DNA of 64,000 bases from Peromyscus leucopus (taxonomy: Eukaryota > Chordata > Mammalia > Rodentia > Cricetidae), in NCBI RefSeq assembly GCF_004664715.2, contig NC_051067.1, positions 65,366,982 through 65,430,981 on the forward strand. Direction: 5' to 3'. Below are positions 12,404 through 24,386 of this stretch, piece by piece. Made by a program: the position numbers and the translations under genes. The notes under the pieces were generated by a model that saw only the letters and a program-made list of their open reading frames with translations, searched no databases and was not told the DNA's origin. How positions within the stretch are numbered: position 1 is the first letter of the stretch; the number at the start of each line of letters is the position of its first letter.

Positions 12404-13514
12404 TCTACGTTTTTAATTTCTTTTCACAAGTTGGAAACTTAGCTAGGTGGCCTCTTGCCCTAAGGTCACCACTCCCTTTATTCCATTTCTTAATCTGTTT
12501 ATCTCCTTGAATGCAGGATTTAGCTCCATTCCACTTCCTGGTGCTCCCCTTCTCCTCAGCTTGCTCCTTTTCATTATAAATCATTATAAGCATGAACGCT
12601 AACTAGTAACCACACATCAGAGTCTATACTAGGCTGTTCTGAGATTTCCTCTGCCAACTGAATTAATTCAAATCTCTTACTCTGGCCTCAGGCAGACTCT
12701 TCAGACAAGGGCAAAAAGCAGTCACTTTTTTTTCCCACCAAAATATCACAAGAATCTCTAGGCAACATACTAAAATTCTTCTCCTCTGAAACCTCTTGAG
12801 CCAGCCCCCCCCCATAGTTCAAATCACACTCAGCACCACTGTCTTCCATGCTCCTACTAGGATGGCCCATTAAGCAGCACTTAAAGTGGTTTTTCTAATT
12901 CACAGTCCCAAAGTCCATATTCCTTCAAACAAAAGCATGGTCAGGCCTAGCACAGCAATACCCCAGTCCCTGGTACCAACTTGTCTTAGGGGTTCTATTG
13001 CTTTGACAAAATACTATGACCAAAAAGCAAATTGGGGAGGAAAGGATTTATCTGGCTTATACTTCCACATTGCTGTTCATCACTGAAAGAAGTCAGGACA
13101 GGAACCCAGATAGGGCAGGATCCTGGAGGCAGGAGCTGATGCACAGACCATGGTGGAGTACTGCTTACTGGCTTGCTTTCCATGGCTTGCTCAGCCTGTT
13201 TTCTTCTAGAACCCAGGACCACTAGCCCAAGGATGGCAGCATCTACAATGGGCTGGGCCCTCAGCTGTTGATTACTAATTGAGAAAATGCCTTACAGCTG
13301 GATCTAATGAAAGCATTTCCTCAACTGAGGCTCTCCTTTTTCTTTCTCTGATGACTCTAGCTGTGTCAACTTGACACACAAAACGGGCCACCACAGGTGA
13401 GCTTATAGCTCATAGCAAATTACAAAACCAAAATAGGTGTGTGGAAGCAGAAACAAGGGCATGCCACCTCAAAGTAAAATTCTGACTACAAATGTAACTT
13501 GGTTATTTTTTTAA

Positions 13515-13718
13515 ATTGCTTATGTGTGCACTGTATGTACATGTGTGCATGTGTGCACATGTGCCAGGATCTTTCACTGAACTCAGAGCTCAATGGTTAG
13601 CCAGACTAGCTAACAAGAAGGCCCCCAGGATCCTCCTGTGTGGGTGCTGGGGATCCAAACTCAAGTCCTCATCCTTGTTCAGAAAACACTGTTGCCACTG
13701 AGCCAGCTCACTTGCTCC
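13515..13718 (-). repeat. B4-like SINE
   Basis: Reverse B4-like: gtgcatgtgtgcacatgtgc, a B1-derived middle with aggatcctcctgtgtgggtg, then tccaaactcaagtcctcatc and cactgagccagctcacttgc. Confidence 0.65.
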
Positions 13719-14080
13719 TGAAAACATCAACTTAAGTGTAAAACTTTTTAAAACACATTTGATTTCACTTTTCCTTATCATGCACGGAGTGTATTATTTA
13801 TACACTACACCTATTCCTTCCCATTGTAAAACAGTCCATTTATAAATACAAATTCACATAATAAGATTATCTGATAATTTTAAATTTTATATTGATTCCA
13901 AATGATGTTGAACATTTTCATGCAATTTCAAAGATCACCATTAAACACTCCTTCAGCCTGAAAATCCCTGCATACAACTATCAGATCCCAAAGCACCCTG
14001 GGGCTTCAGGCCTCAGTTTAGAAGCAGTGAATCTTATCCCAGACATGAGGTATCTTTACCCATCTCAGGTGTGTGTGTCC

Positions 14081-14228
14081 TTGGGATGGTGAGATGACAC
14101 AGAAGGATAAGTGTTTGCCATGTAAGCCTGCCGACGTGGGTTTGATCCTGGGAACCACACACGGCGGAAGGAGAGGATGGAAGGCATTGACTCCACAAGG
14201 TTATCCTCTGCACACACACATATACACA
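14081..14228 (+). repeat. B3-like SINE
   Basis: ttgggatggtgagatgacac, then gccgacgtgggtttgatcct, gggaaccacacacggcggaa and ggttatcctctgcacacaca, which is B3 architecture. Confidence 0.7.
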
Positions 14229-14655
14229 TCACGGTCCACCCCCATACAATATTAATGTTTTCCACCAAATACCTGTTCTTAGTGCCCTCTCCTGTGAAGA
14301 GAAGACAGTGGCACAGGGTACCACAAAGCCAGTGGTACTCAAACAAGTGAAAGGAGCAGAGATGGGGGAGTCGTTCTGCACACAGACACATTTCCGCACG
14401 AGGGACAACCTATCCTGAACTCAGGAGTTATTTGGAAGTTCGATTCCAGACAGTGAATGATATTAAAAGTATGGAACAGCCAGTAGAACATGGGCACTGA
14501 CATCAGGCTAGGAGGCTGGAGTGTCCCAGAGACTCATCCTGAGGGCAGACTGGAGGGCCACACTAACACAATCACGGGGTCCAGTAGACTGCACCAAAAA
14601 CTTGCAAACTGTATATGGACTAAGAGCAGTGGCCACGGCAATGATGGTGATTAGA

Positions 14656-14876
14656 TGAAGGAGTGAGAGAGAAAGAGAGGGAAAGAGAAGAGGGAGGAAG
14701 CAAAGGAGGGAGAAGAGGAGGAAGGGGAAAGGAAAAGAAGGAGAGGAGGGGGAGAGGAGGAAGAGGAGAAGGAAAAATGAGGGAGAGGAGAGAGACGAGG
14801 AAGAAAAGACGGTGAAGGGGAGATGATGGGAATGATGGGGAGGAGGAGAGTGAAGGAGAAGGTGGGTGAGGGGGGG
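14656..14876. repeat. Homopurine tract
   Basis: About 220 bp of nearly pure A/G on the plus strand, with irregular GGA, GAA and GAGG units, starting soon after gattagatgaaggag. Confidence 0.9.
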
Positions 14877-14964
14877 CAGATATGAAGGTTCCCCTCAGTG
14901 CCTGGCCCTGCTGTAATTCCTCTCCACTCACATTTCTATGACGCAGGGACTCTGGCTACTATAC

Positions 14965-15060
14965 TCCCTTCAGGGATGTGAAGTCGGAGGCCCACTAAGG
15001 CTAAGTAACTGGCCCTAGCTCATACGCCATGAGAGTGGGCGTTCAAGTTCAATGTGTTGT
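14965..15060 (+). repeat. MIR fragment (old)
   Basis: Contains ggctaagtaactggccctag and catgagagtgggcgttcaag, a diverged MIR core followed by the sequence that usually comes next. Confidence 0.45.
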
Positions 15061-15198
15061 GATCACTGGTCTGTGGCTCCGTGTTCTCCGTAATGCTAGA
15101 ACTGTACATAACCTGTGTAAACTGACCAAAGATACCTTTACTTTGTAATTACTCTTTCACATGAAAGGAAGTGGATGTAATGTGTGTTAACAATATCT

Positions 15199-15365
15199 GG
15201 GGGCTTGAGACGGCTCAGTGGTTAGGAGCACTGGCTATTCTTCCAGGTTCAGTTCCCAGCACCCATGCTGGTGGGCTTACAACCACCTGCGACTCTAGTT
15301 GCAATGGTCTGACACTCGCTTCAGCCTTCACCAACACCTACCTGCACATAAACAGTACACATATG

Positions 15366-15368
<3 letters not shown>
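15199..15368 (+). repeat. B2 SINE
   Basis: gcttgagacggctcagtggt, ccagcacccatgctggtggg, gcttacaaccacctgcgact and tgcacataaacagtacacat. It runs directly into a TC/AC microsatellite. Confidence 0.85.

Positions 15369-15369
<1 letters not shown>

Positions 15370-15448
<79 letters not shown>
15370..15448. repeat. (CT)n(AC)n compound microsatellite
   Basis: About 25 CT units followed by about 14 AC units at the 3' end of a B2. Confidence 0.97.
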
Positions 15449-15450
<2 letters not shown>

Positions 15451-15670
15451 GGGGAGCTGGGTGTGTAGCTTAGTTGGTAGAGTACTTGCTTTGCATTCAC
15501 AAAGCCCTGATTCCATCCTCAGCATGAACTGGATGTGGTAATGTATCCCTGAAATCCCAGCACTCAGGAGGTGGAGGCAGGACAGTCTGAAGTTCAAGGT
15601 CATCCTCAGCTACTTAGCAAGTTTGAGGCCAGTCTGGGATACATGAGATTGTGTCAAACAACAACAACTC
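15451..15670 (+). repeat. B4 SINE
   Basis: ID-like head (gtgtagcttagttggtagag, gccctgattccatcctcagc) fused to a B1-like half (gaaatcccagcactcaggag, aagttcaaggtcatcctcag), then a CAA-rich tail. Confidence 0.85.
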
Positions 15671-15761
15671 TAAAATTACTTATGGTGCATTAATGTCCTA
15701 GTTATTTTTCACTTAGGCTTATAGTAAAATAAACATCAAATTTCTGCTTAAAACACAGGTC

Positions 15762-16139
15762 TGCTCTGGATGACTGATTGATAAATAAAACTGCTGACTG
15801 GCCAGTAGCCAGGCAGGAAGTATAGGCGAGACAAGCAGAGAAGAGAATGCTGGGAAGTGGAAGGTGGAGGCAGGGAGACGCTGCCAGCCACCGCTATGAA
15901 AAGCGAGATGTAAGGTACCAGTAAGCCACGGGCCACGTGACAACTTGTACATGAATAGAAATGGGTTGATTTAAGATATAAGAACAGTTAGCAAGAAGCC
16001 TGCCACGGTCATACAGTTTATAAGAAATATAAATCTCTGTGTTTTTACTTGGTTGGGTCTGTGCGGCTACGGGTGAGAGAGATTTGTCCTGACCATGGGC
16101 CAGGCAGGACCAGAAAAACTCTAGCTACACAGGCCAAAT
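15762..16139 (+). mobile_element. Solo LTR, cricetid class II-like ERV, copy 2
   Basis: 378-bp LTR from TGCTCTGG to CTAGCTACA with near-perfect 6-bp flanks CAGGTC (15,756-15,761) and CAGGCC (16,140-16,145). It shares gccagtagccaggcaggaag, aagaacagttagcaagaagc, ctgccacggtcatacagttt and cttggttgggtctgtgcggc with the family. No internal region is present. Confidence 0.85.
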
Positions 16140-16919
16140 AGTAGCACACGGAAAGGCCTAGATGCTTCCTGGTGGTGGAAAAGCCGGCAGGATATGCAGT
16201 TGCCACACACACCCTACCAACGCCACCAGGGACTCGGGGTTAACTGTCAAAGAATGCAGGGCTTCCCTGAGAAAGACTGACTTGTAAACTCTCCAACCAC
16301 AAAAGCAGGCAATACGCATTTGTCAGGCTTGCTAAAAATGGTTTTGGTGAAATCCAAGCCTGGTAAATGCTAGTTCTACACAAAGTGATACTTTAAGAAA
16401 ACCAACACCCTAAGAATAGAGTTTTAAAACAAAAGTGCCCCAAACCACAGCTACCCAAGAACTAATTTTCTGAAAATTATCTTTCCAAGGAGGCCACCAA
16501 CACAAAAGCCTTAACAATGCTTGCAAATGGATGGATATTACAAGGCTGTTTGCTGAGTTGCTAGGCAACACTGGAAAACAATTGTCCCTCTTCTTAGATC
16601 AGTCCACAGGGCAGCACAAGTATTACTAAGTCTAACTCTCATCCTTAGGGGTGGAACTTTGCAATGGGATGCTATCAGATTCACAGCAATAAACTCTACC
16701 CCACCCCAACTTAGTCTCCAAAAGCAAAGCGGATTGGACAGTCTGTGCCCCTGCCCCAAGACCTTTGTCAAGATGAGGATTTCACTGGGCTCTAAGCATT
16801 TACCCCAATGCCACCCCAGCTCCACCAATTCTCTTTGCCAACAAACTATCCCCTCCCCTCCTATAAATCTCATCAAAACCCAATTCCCTCTCAGGCTGAT
16901 TTTCATACTTTGCAAATGG

Positions 16920-17058
16920 GCCCTTTCTCTAGCATGCACAAAACCTCTACATTCAGTTCCCCAGCACTCCATAAACCAGGTGTGTACCTAAAACCCCATC
17001 ACTTGCAGGCAGAGGCATTAAAGTCACAAGTTCGAGGTCATCCTTGCTCCACAGTGAG
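16920..17058 (+). repeat. B4 SINE, diverged
   Basis: ID-like tctagcatgcacaaaacctc and agttccccagcactccataa, then the B1-like cacaagttcgaggtcatcct. Confidence 0.55.
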
Positions 17059-17189
17059 GATGTTTCTTTGTTTTTCCCTTGGAAATGGCCTGTTTGTCTT
17101 TCTTAGGGATACACTGACATCACTCTTAGGTAAGCCAATCCCTTCCTTTGTTTAATACCCTTAACTGTCACATCTGTTCTTCCAGGGGC

Positions 17190-17284
17190 AAAAAACAAAC
17201 AAACAAAAAAAATAAAAAACAAAACAAAACAAAACCAAAACCAAAACCAACAACAACAAAAAAAACCCAAAAAACAAACAAAAC
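17190..17284. repeat. A-rich (CAAAA)n-type tract
   Basis: About 95 bp of imperfect CAAAC/CAAAA units with no clear SINE body attached. Confidence 0.8.
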
Positions 17285-18794
17285 ATGTGTTTCAATTGTT
17301 AGACAAAGAGTTTAACACAGTGCATCCCTATGTCAGTCAAACCACAACATACTACTCTGAGATCCTCCATCTAGACATATGGTTTAATATTTACATGATT
17401 TTAAATATCTGTATATCTTACCTATTTCTCCACGTCAGAGTTCTGGGTTTGCCTTGAAAACACGTTTAAGCAAGTCCTTGGCAGTCTCTAAGTTATACTT
17501 GGTGACCTAGATGACCCTGTGATCACACTCGTGGTCAGAGAGGCATATAAAAATGATTCTGACTTCATTTTTTAAAGAATAGTTTTAGGTTCGCATCAAA
17601 TTTGAGAGAATAGTGCAGATATTTCTCACTCTCCTCTGCACACCCCCCCACCTGATCTCCCCAAGTAACACCCCTACAAATATGCTTTCTACATCAATGG
17701 ACCTACATTGACAAATAAATGAAATGGATTTGCATTTAAATAAACTCCACCTCCAGGGGCAAGCTGGCCATGACTTACCTACAAGACTAGGGAGCCCAGC
17801 ATAGTGTCAGCAGTCCTGTCCCAGCGGAGGGGGAGACAGATCCACTCCCCGGGCCGATTATGACTGAGCACCTGCTCTAGATGTGCCAGACGTGTAAGAG
17901 GCCGGCTCGGCAGCCATCATTTCTATAGCAACCCACACACACTCTGCCTGCTGTGTTTGGGAAGGCAGTTAAAACTGGATTTCACAACATAGCTCCACTC
18001 TCAGGGTAGGCTTTTCTTTCTGTCATCTCACAGGAGTAAGAGGATTCAAATAAATCGAGTGAAATCCAAAATCTAAAACATTATTGATGTTTTGATTACT
18101 CAGGACCAGTCACTCTCAATTCAAACCACTGACCTGGTTTGCTTATTCATAAATGACCATTCCCTAGGGCAACAAGTCATCCAACCCCATACTCCAGAAG
18201 GCCATCTGCTGCCCTAGTTAAAACACCGAGGAAAGGAGAAATGTCCATAATAGGGAGTGGACACAGTTGGCCCTTACTGTCCAGATAGCCCCAGCTAACA
18301 CACACTTGCCATGACCGACCTTCTTCCCCAGGCGTGGGGAGGAAAACTGCTCATATTAAAGAACAAACTGGTTCCTGCACATAACTAAGAAAGCGTGGAC
18401 ACTGCTCACTTGACCAGGTGCCACCTCCATGGGCTGTAGGACCCATGGATGATGAGAGGATCTGAAGTTAGGGAATCCTGCTAATGCCTCAAACGATAAG
18501 ACCTCTGTCTACCGGGTAGAGTCTCCTTTGCTGTGTAAAGCGAGTAGCATTCCAACACAACACACAGAGAACATACATGCAAATGTTTTCATTGTAGAAC
18601 ACGCAGGTTGTGTTTCTTCAGACAAGTCCTTTGAGGGTATGTTTGGTGATGAGTGCCGTAATGAGGGCAATAACACTCAATTCATGTGTCCTGATAAAGT
18701 GTCACTCTATTAGGCCGTCTTCTGATGAACAGAGGCTGAAATATAAAGATGCTCATTTCTGCACTGGGAAATTCTTTGCTTGCTCCAAAAGCAG

Positions 18795-18817
18795 AAAAAA
18801 AAAAAAAAAAAAAAAAA
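18795..18817. repeat. (A)n tract
   Basis: 23 A in a row. Confidence 0.95.
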
Positions 18818-18847
18818 GACAACTGTGGCTGTTATAAACAGGCTACT

Positions 18848-19055
18848 GGGGGTTGGAGAGATGGCTTAGTGGTTACGAGCACTGGCTCCTTTTCCAGAGG
18901 ACCTAGGTTCGGTTCCTCACATACACAAACATGGTTGCTTACGCCTGTAACTCTAGCTCTAGGGGACAGAAGCTGTCTTCTAGTTCCCACAGGCACCCCC
19001 ACCCTCATACCTGGCATCCCCATGCCGTTTAAAAATAATAAAATGCATCTTTAAA
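18848..19055 (+). repeat. B2 SINE
   Basis: gttggagagatggcttagtg, ccttttccagaggacctagg, catggttgcttacgcctgta, and a tail with aataataaaatgcatc. Confidence 0.9.
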
Positions 19056-19629
19056 AATACCTTTTAAATACGAAATGACCATATCAAATATCGACCCCTT
19101 TAATGGTGGCAGCAAGAGACCTTCTCTCTAAGTCTCTCCTATGAGCACTTTCACAGTTACCCATTCGGACACAAGATCTGAGTCAGAGTCAAACATGATG
19201 TCACTGGATCGGGATTAAAAATGTGGCTTTATCTTCCACAGAGAAGCCACGCTGAGAGAGAGGTGGGAGCCCTGGAAATCCCACCCTACAGTGAATGCCT
19301 GCCACCCTGAACACCGGATGTCACTCCTGGAAACGCAGGAGTCTGCTCAGGTGACAGAAAACAGGGTGTCAGCTGAGCCAGCACCCAGTCCCCTTTGGCA
19401 GAGAGAAGACACTCCGCATGGTAACAGTACATCAACAAAGCTTCCTCAGCTAAGGGGTTAAGTCAGGAGTCACACGATATGCAGTAAAAGGCTTGGACAG
19501 TGAATCCTTATGGTTTGTGGGACATGAGCTGGTGCTGCAGTGACAATACTCACTGGGTATCACAGGATGGAAACACAGGCAATTCACCAAGAAATGGACA
19601 TGGCTGTGTTCCAATAAAACTTTATTTAG

Positions 19630-19633
19630 GTGT

Positions 19634-19685
<52 letters not shown>

Positions 19686-19686
19686 T
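19630..19686. repeat. (TG)n microsatellite
   Basis: About 28 TG units with two TA interruptions. Confidence 0.95.
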
Positions 19687-20720
19687 TATGCATTTTATAC
19701 GATTTCCACGTGTTCTAAGATCTTTCTTTAATAATTACATGTCTCCATTCTAATCAAGTATAATTGACAGATAAAAGCTGTATATACTTAATGTTTTGGT
19801 GTGTGTATCAAAATAAACAATATGCCATCACCTCACAGATACGATTTTCTTGATGACAACAGAACATGGACTCTCAGCAAAATTTAAGAACACAGCATTG
19901 TCAACCATATTGACATTGCTGTAAAGGTTATTTCTAGAACTTTCTTAGTGTACAGGAGGGAAACTTTGTGTTCATTGCCCTCATCTTTCCATTCTCCCCT
20001 TCTCCTCCATTTTCTGATTCTTTCTTCAATCTTTTAAAAACATAAAAATCATGCTTGGCTTCCAGGCTCTAGCTAAGAGATCCTGATTCAAGTGAAAAAC
20101 TTCTTAATAGATTCATAACTTGCTATTTCTGGCTATTTAACAATCTGGAATTGGCAATTATTTTGATTCACCTCCAAAGTAAAGAATTAAATGATTTCAA
20201 GTGATTATTCCAGCCACAAACAATAACTAATAGTAAGTAAGTTACGGGATGAGCTTGAAATAGCCTGCTGCGTCCCCCCCCAGCCCCCGGCACTGATGGG
20301 ACAGGCTCTGAAACTTCTTATTTAACCGAAACATTTTAATAAGAAAATGATATTATTGATTAAATTTGACAGTGAAACAGCTTATGAAATAGACAGGCTT
20401 CAGTTGAGCTGAGGAAGTGGAAGAACATACGGTTTCTTTGAGATGCCCATCCAATTTGAAAGTTCTCTGAAAACACATTTTAACTAATTGTATTATTTTT
20501 GCGTGACAATACAGATGTTGGCTTCGCTCTGTGCACAGGCAATCTGTAACTAACAGGAATTTGGCTGCCAGGTCTTCTGTGGTGGATATTAAGTTAAAAA
20601 GGCCATTTAATGGAAACAGGTCAAGCATGCAATGAAGAACCCCAAGGTAAAAAGGATCAACGCATGAGGATTACCATAGGTTTACCACAATGTGCTTTTG
20701 CTTTTTACTGATTTCTATAC

Positions 20721-21177
20721 TGTATTAGTTTTCTGTTGCTGCTGTAACAAGTTTCCACAAATATAAAGAGTTTGATATCTTCCAGATTTATTATCATATC
20801 TTGAAGGTCAGAAACTAAAACCAGCTCCTCTGTGCTGAAGCCAAGGTGGGTACAGGGTGAGTTTGAAGGGCAACTTCCTGGCCTTGTCTTTTCAGCTTCC
20901 AATGTGTACCTGTACTCCTTGGATTACAGCTCCTTTCTCCATTTTTAAAGCATGCTACTCCACCTCCTGCTCACTGGTCATACTACAAAGTCCTCTAACT
21001 CTGACCCTGTCTCCTCTCTTCTGAGGCCTCTTGTGATTACAAAGGGTCCATCTGGATAATCTAGGTTCACCTCTCCACCTAAATATTCTTAATCACATCT
21101 TCAACATAAGATGGCATTCATAGGGCTCCAGAATCAGGACATGGTATATTTGGGGAGACATTTGATAGCCTATGACA
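20721..21177 (-). repeat. Old LTR-like repeat
   Basis: Starts tgtattagttttctgttgct and ends tagcctatgaca, so it has TG...CA ends over 457 bp. It contains tgaaggtcagaaactaaaac and tcttgtgattacaaaggg-like blocks. The start is a well-known mammalian dispersed repeat, but I cannot fix the family; an old ERVL/MaLR LTR or an L1 3' end are the options. Confidence 0.5.
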
Positions 21178-21480
21178 TAGAAAGATTATTTAAATAAAAA
21201 TTCATTGTTAGCTATATGCAGAATACACTGATGAGAGCGAGCATGCTTCTTTAATATACTCAGGCTGTCATGGTACATGTGATCTACAACAAATTCTAGA
21301 GAAAGCTTCATAGTGTTAGGAACATAGATTTTAATATCCCAGCCCTATTTACTCTATTCAAATATATTCATTTGAAGAATAAGGAAGGAGGCAGGAAGGA
21401 GGGAAATAATAATAGTAAGGGCATAAGCTCCAGGATTGGGGGTGGTGGTGGAATTCAATGTAAGTGTTAATGTAACTATT

Positions 21481-21541
21481 CTCCTAATCTCTCTTCCTCT
21501 CTCTCCCCCCACACTCTCTCTCCCTCCCCCCCCCGCCTCCA
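21481..21541. repeat. CT-rich tract
   Basis: Pyrimidine-only stretch of C runs and CT units. Confidence 0.85.
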
Positions 21542-21581
21542 TTATCTTGTTTCCAAATGTTATATCTTATTCTTCTGACTT

Positions 21582-21767
21582 TTAAAAACGAATTTATGTT
21601 TTTACTTTTAATTATGTGTATGTGTGAAGTCTTCTGACCTCCATGTGGAGGTCAGAAGAGGACGTTGGGTCCTCTGGAGCTTTAGTTACAGGTGGTTGTG
21701 GGCTGCCCTATTGGGTGCTGGGAAGTCAACTTGGTTTCTCTGCAGAGAAGCCACCTCTTCAGCCCCT
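21582..21767 (-). repeat. B2 SINE
   Basis: Reverse B2: tggaggtcagaagaggacgt, tgggtcctctggagctttag, ttacaggtggttgtgggctg and agccacctcttcagcc. Confidence 0.8.
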
Positions 21768-21971
21768 ATTCTGATTTTTAAAATGCTGCAAATATCCTCA
21801 TCTGATCACGAAGGACTTTTGCCCGGAACTAGTCCTAGTCACACAAAAGCAGGGAGGCACTGTAGGAGCAGGTACTGGCCCAGCAGGTGAACAGTCACTG
21901 CTCCCACACTGCTAGTACCACTGAGGCAGACACATGTGCAGAAGGGGTTCCGTGACACCCAGGGAAAGGGA

Positions 21972-22315
21972 TTTTAGTTACCTTCACAAAGCTGTGACAA
22001 AATATCTCAGATTAAACAACTTAAAAGGGGGAAAGAGATGTTTTGGTTCACAGTTTGTTAAGTTTTAGCTCATGGTCAGTTGGCTCTGTTGCTTCTCGGG
22101 TTTGGGGTAGCATGGCTCATCATGGTGAATTGCACATGGCAGAGCAAAGCTGCTTATGGTGGCTGGGAATCAGGGGATAGAAGAGGCCAGGATCCTTCAA
22201 GGTCATGCCCAGTGACCTACTTCCTCCCCCTAGGCCCTGTCTCCTAAAAGTGTGAGCCCCCTCCAACAGCACCATCTACCGAGAACCAAGCTTTTAGCAC
22301 AAGACATGGGGAGAG
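21972..22315 (-). repeat. MaLR-like LTR, diverged
   Basis: Read in reverse it resembles the rodent LTR at 12,982-13,395: ttcacaaagctgtgacaaaa, then catggtggctggga-type sequence and cctacttcctccccctaggc. The ends are not clear. Confidence 0.45.
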
Positions 22316-22686
22316 CATTTGCGATCTGAACCAGAACAGCTTTGAAGGGTCTGCTTGTAAAGTGGCAAGGCCTGAGGGAGGATTCAGTAAGTCTGGGGAA
22401 GGGTCAGCATGTCTGGACGATGACTGGGAAGGAGGGAGGGCCTGGCTCCAATGAGACCTGTGTGCCATGCCATGGACCAAGCGCCTTCCATGCTGTTCTG
22501 AGAAAGCACCACACAGGCGTGCCGCCTTTGGCTCTGAAGGTAACCTAAGCAGGACTACAGCAGGCCCAATGGAAGAAGGGGAAATGGGAGGCAGCTGGAT
22601 GATGCAAGAACTGAGAAAATAATTTCCCAGCCCAGCCATAGGAGACCCAGAGAAGGACAAGAAGGTGAATCTGAGAAATGCTGCTC

Positions 22687-22815
22687 TTTTTTTTTTTCTG
22701 TTGTTTTCAGACAAGGTCTTGCTGTGTAGCTCAGGTTAGTCTCAGACTCACAGGACCCCTCTTGCTCCAGCTTCCCGATGCTGGAATTTCAGCATGTACT
22801 CGTCGTATATCTGGC
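22687..22815 (-). repeat. B1-like SINE
   Basis: Reverse: cagacaaggtcttgctgtgt, agctcaggttagtctcagac and gatgctggaatttcagcatg. It is diverged. Confidence 0.65.
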
Positions 22816-22883
22816 AAGAAAGCCCGATTTGATGGACCACAAGCTATGAGACGAAGTAACACTTTCCTGCCCAGGTTCCTTGT

Positions 22884-22926
22884 GTAATGGTGTTTTTATC
22901 ACAGCAATAGAAACCCTACCTAAGAG
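22884..22926 (+). repeat. MaLR LTR 3' end fragment
   Basis: gtaatggtgtttttatcaca and gcaatagaaaccctacctaa match the 3' end of rodent MaLR-type LTRs. Confidence 0.55.
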
Positions 22927-23172
22927 ATGCAGTACACATTAACACAGTGTTATGATTCACCTAGCAAAGTCAACTTTAATAAAGCCATTAAAACTGAAGC
23001 AGTCTTTAGAAGTTACTATGGAGTCTATTAGTTATTTGGGAAGTTACAAATCAAAAACTCCACGAAAGCCCAAAAGATACTTATTTTCAAGTGTAATTGC
23101 TAAAATTATGTTTTGACTGATTCACAGGGTTAAGTATTTAAAAAATATTACTTGATATAAAAATTCTCATTA

Positions 23173-23363
23173 GCTAGGTGGTGGTAGTGCACACCTTTAA
23201 TCCCAGCACTTGGGCAGAGGCAAGCAGATCTCTGTGAGTTTGAGGCCAGCCTGGTCTACAGAGCTAGTTCCAGGACAGCTAGGGCTACACAGAGAAACTC
23301 TATCTCAAAAAACCAAAACCAAAACCAAAAACCAAACCAAACGAGCCAACCAACCAAACAAAA
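23173..23363 (+). repeat. B1 SINE with A-rich tail
   Basis: ggtggtagtgcacaccttta, atcccagcacttgggcagag, gtttgaggccagcctggtct and gctacacagagaaactctat, followed by a long CCAAAA tail. Confidence 0.95.
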
Positions 23364-23735
23364 CCTTTCACTAATCTTCATGTGCAGTTTAACAGTGTTA
23401 TATTGATAGTTAAAAGCTGGTTACAAGCTCGATTTTCACAGTATACTCTGAAAAGTAATCCAGGCTGTGGACAAACATTCAAACATTTAGCTACAAAGGT
23501 ATTTACCACAGCTTTAGAATAGTCCATTTTTTTTTCTTAATTGTAAGGGATTGATGAACTGAATTGTGTTGTATTAACAGAGTGGAAAACTGCATCATCC
23601 CAACCAAAACTGCAGAATAATGCTGCCATGGGAAGATACTGATGCTGCTGTCTGCTGCAAAGCACAAGACAGAACAATTCTGATACCATTTCTACTGACC
23701 TACCTGGTGCTACTCCTAGGCTGGATAGCTTCTAT

Positions 23736-24098
23736 GTGAAGTACTTGAGAAACTTTCATCTTACTTTCTCTATGTCACGGGCTCAGAGGAAAGCAAGCCG
23801 CCATGTTGCAAATAGCCTTAAGCAGAGGACCACGTTGGAAAGAGTGGAGATCTCTGGCCAACAGCTGGCAGGGACTACGGTCAACCTGTGCCTATGGCAG
23901 AGTCCTGAGCACGCTTGCCAGGCCCAGTAGACTCTTGCCTTAAGCTGAAGAGAGCTCTGGCTGACAGGCCCCTGTAACTTCGCTGGGGTCCTGAGCCTGA
24001 GCCACATGAACTTCAGAAACTGTGAGACAGGAGATGCTCAGTGCTATCTTAGGCTGATAAATTTTAGGGTAACTTCTTATTCAGCAATTGATAACACA
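23736..24098 (+). repeat. Old MLT1-like LTR (3' part)
   Basis: The end ttcagaaactgtgagacagg, tgataaattttagggtaact and tattcagcaattgataacac follows the MLT1 pattern of a polyadenylation region and terminus. The 5' boundary is uncertain. Confidence 0.5.
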
Positions 24099-24365
24099 CA
24101 CATATGTGTACAGACAAATGACTAAGAGAATTATGAATAGATTAGCATTTTTCTCTAGGTTGTAGGATCATGGGGACTATTCCTTGTTTCAAACAACGTT
24201 GGCAAATAAATTTTCCTTTATTTAGGAGACCAAAAAAACAAAAACAAAAACAAAACCCCCCACACAACCAAGAGAGATCATAGAACCTTCAGAAAAACTA
24301 AAAGGGTGAAGATTAGGAAAGCCAATTTCAGCTCTCACAACCTTTAAAGATCCTCCTTTAAATTA

Positions 24366-24386
24366 AACAACAACAACAACAACAAA
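24366..24386. repeat. (CAA)n microsatellite
   Basis: Seven CAA units, about 55 bp from the exon 5 donor side. Confidence 0.9.

Larger units (their letters stand above)
10866..13395 (-). mobile_element. Rodent MaLR (ORR1-like) element with internal region, nested insertions
   Basis: Reverse-oriented non-autonomous LTR element. The left part (10,866-11,588) is an ORR1-type LTR: gctgtgaagggacaccatga, catttaattggggtggctta, gagttctacatcttgcaggt and ending caaaccaccaca. It is split by a younger LTR at 11,168-11,534. The internal part (11,589-12,981) reads gcattcagtccaacttcaaa, tccaactcctttcagctttg and catcttggggtctccaaggc, familiar from rodent MaLR internal sequence, and holds a B1. The right LTR (12,982-13,395) starts tgtcttagg and ends ccaccaca. 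The two LTRs are different subfamilies, so this may be two elements or a recombinant. No protein-coding capacity is expected or seen. Confidence 0.65.

Noticed and set aside
12961..12990. tggtaccaac motif as a functional primer-binding site
   Set aside because: It lies where a primer-binding site of the MaLR internal region would be, but the element is old, has no coding region and has mismatched LTRs. Activity cannot be inferred.
22244..22714. 156-codon minus-strand open frame
   Set aside because: It overlaps a reverse MaLR-like LTR end and the poly-T of a B1-like copy, with no recognisable protein.
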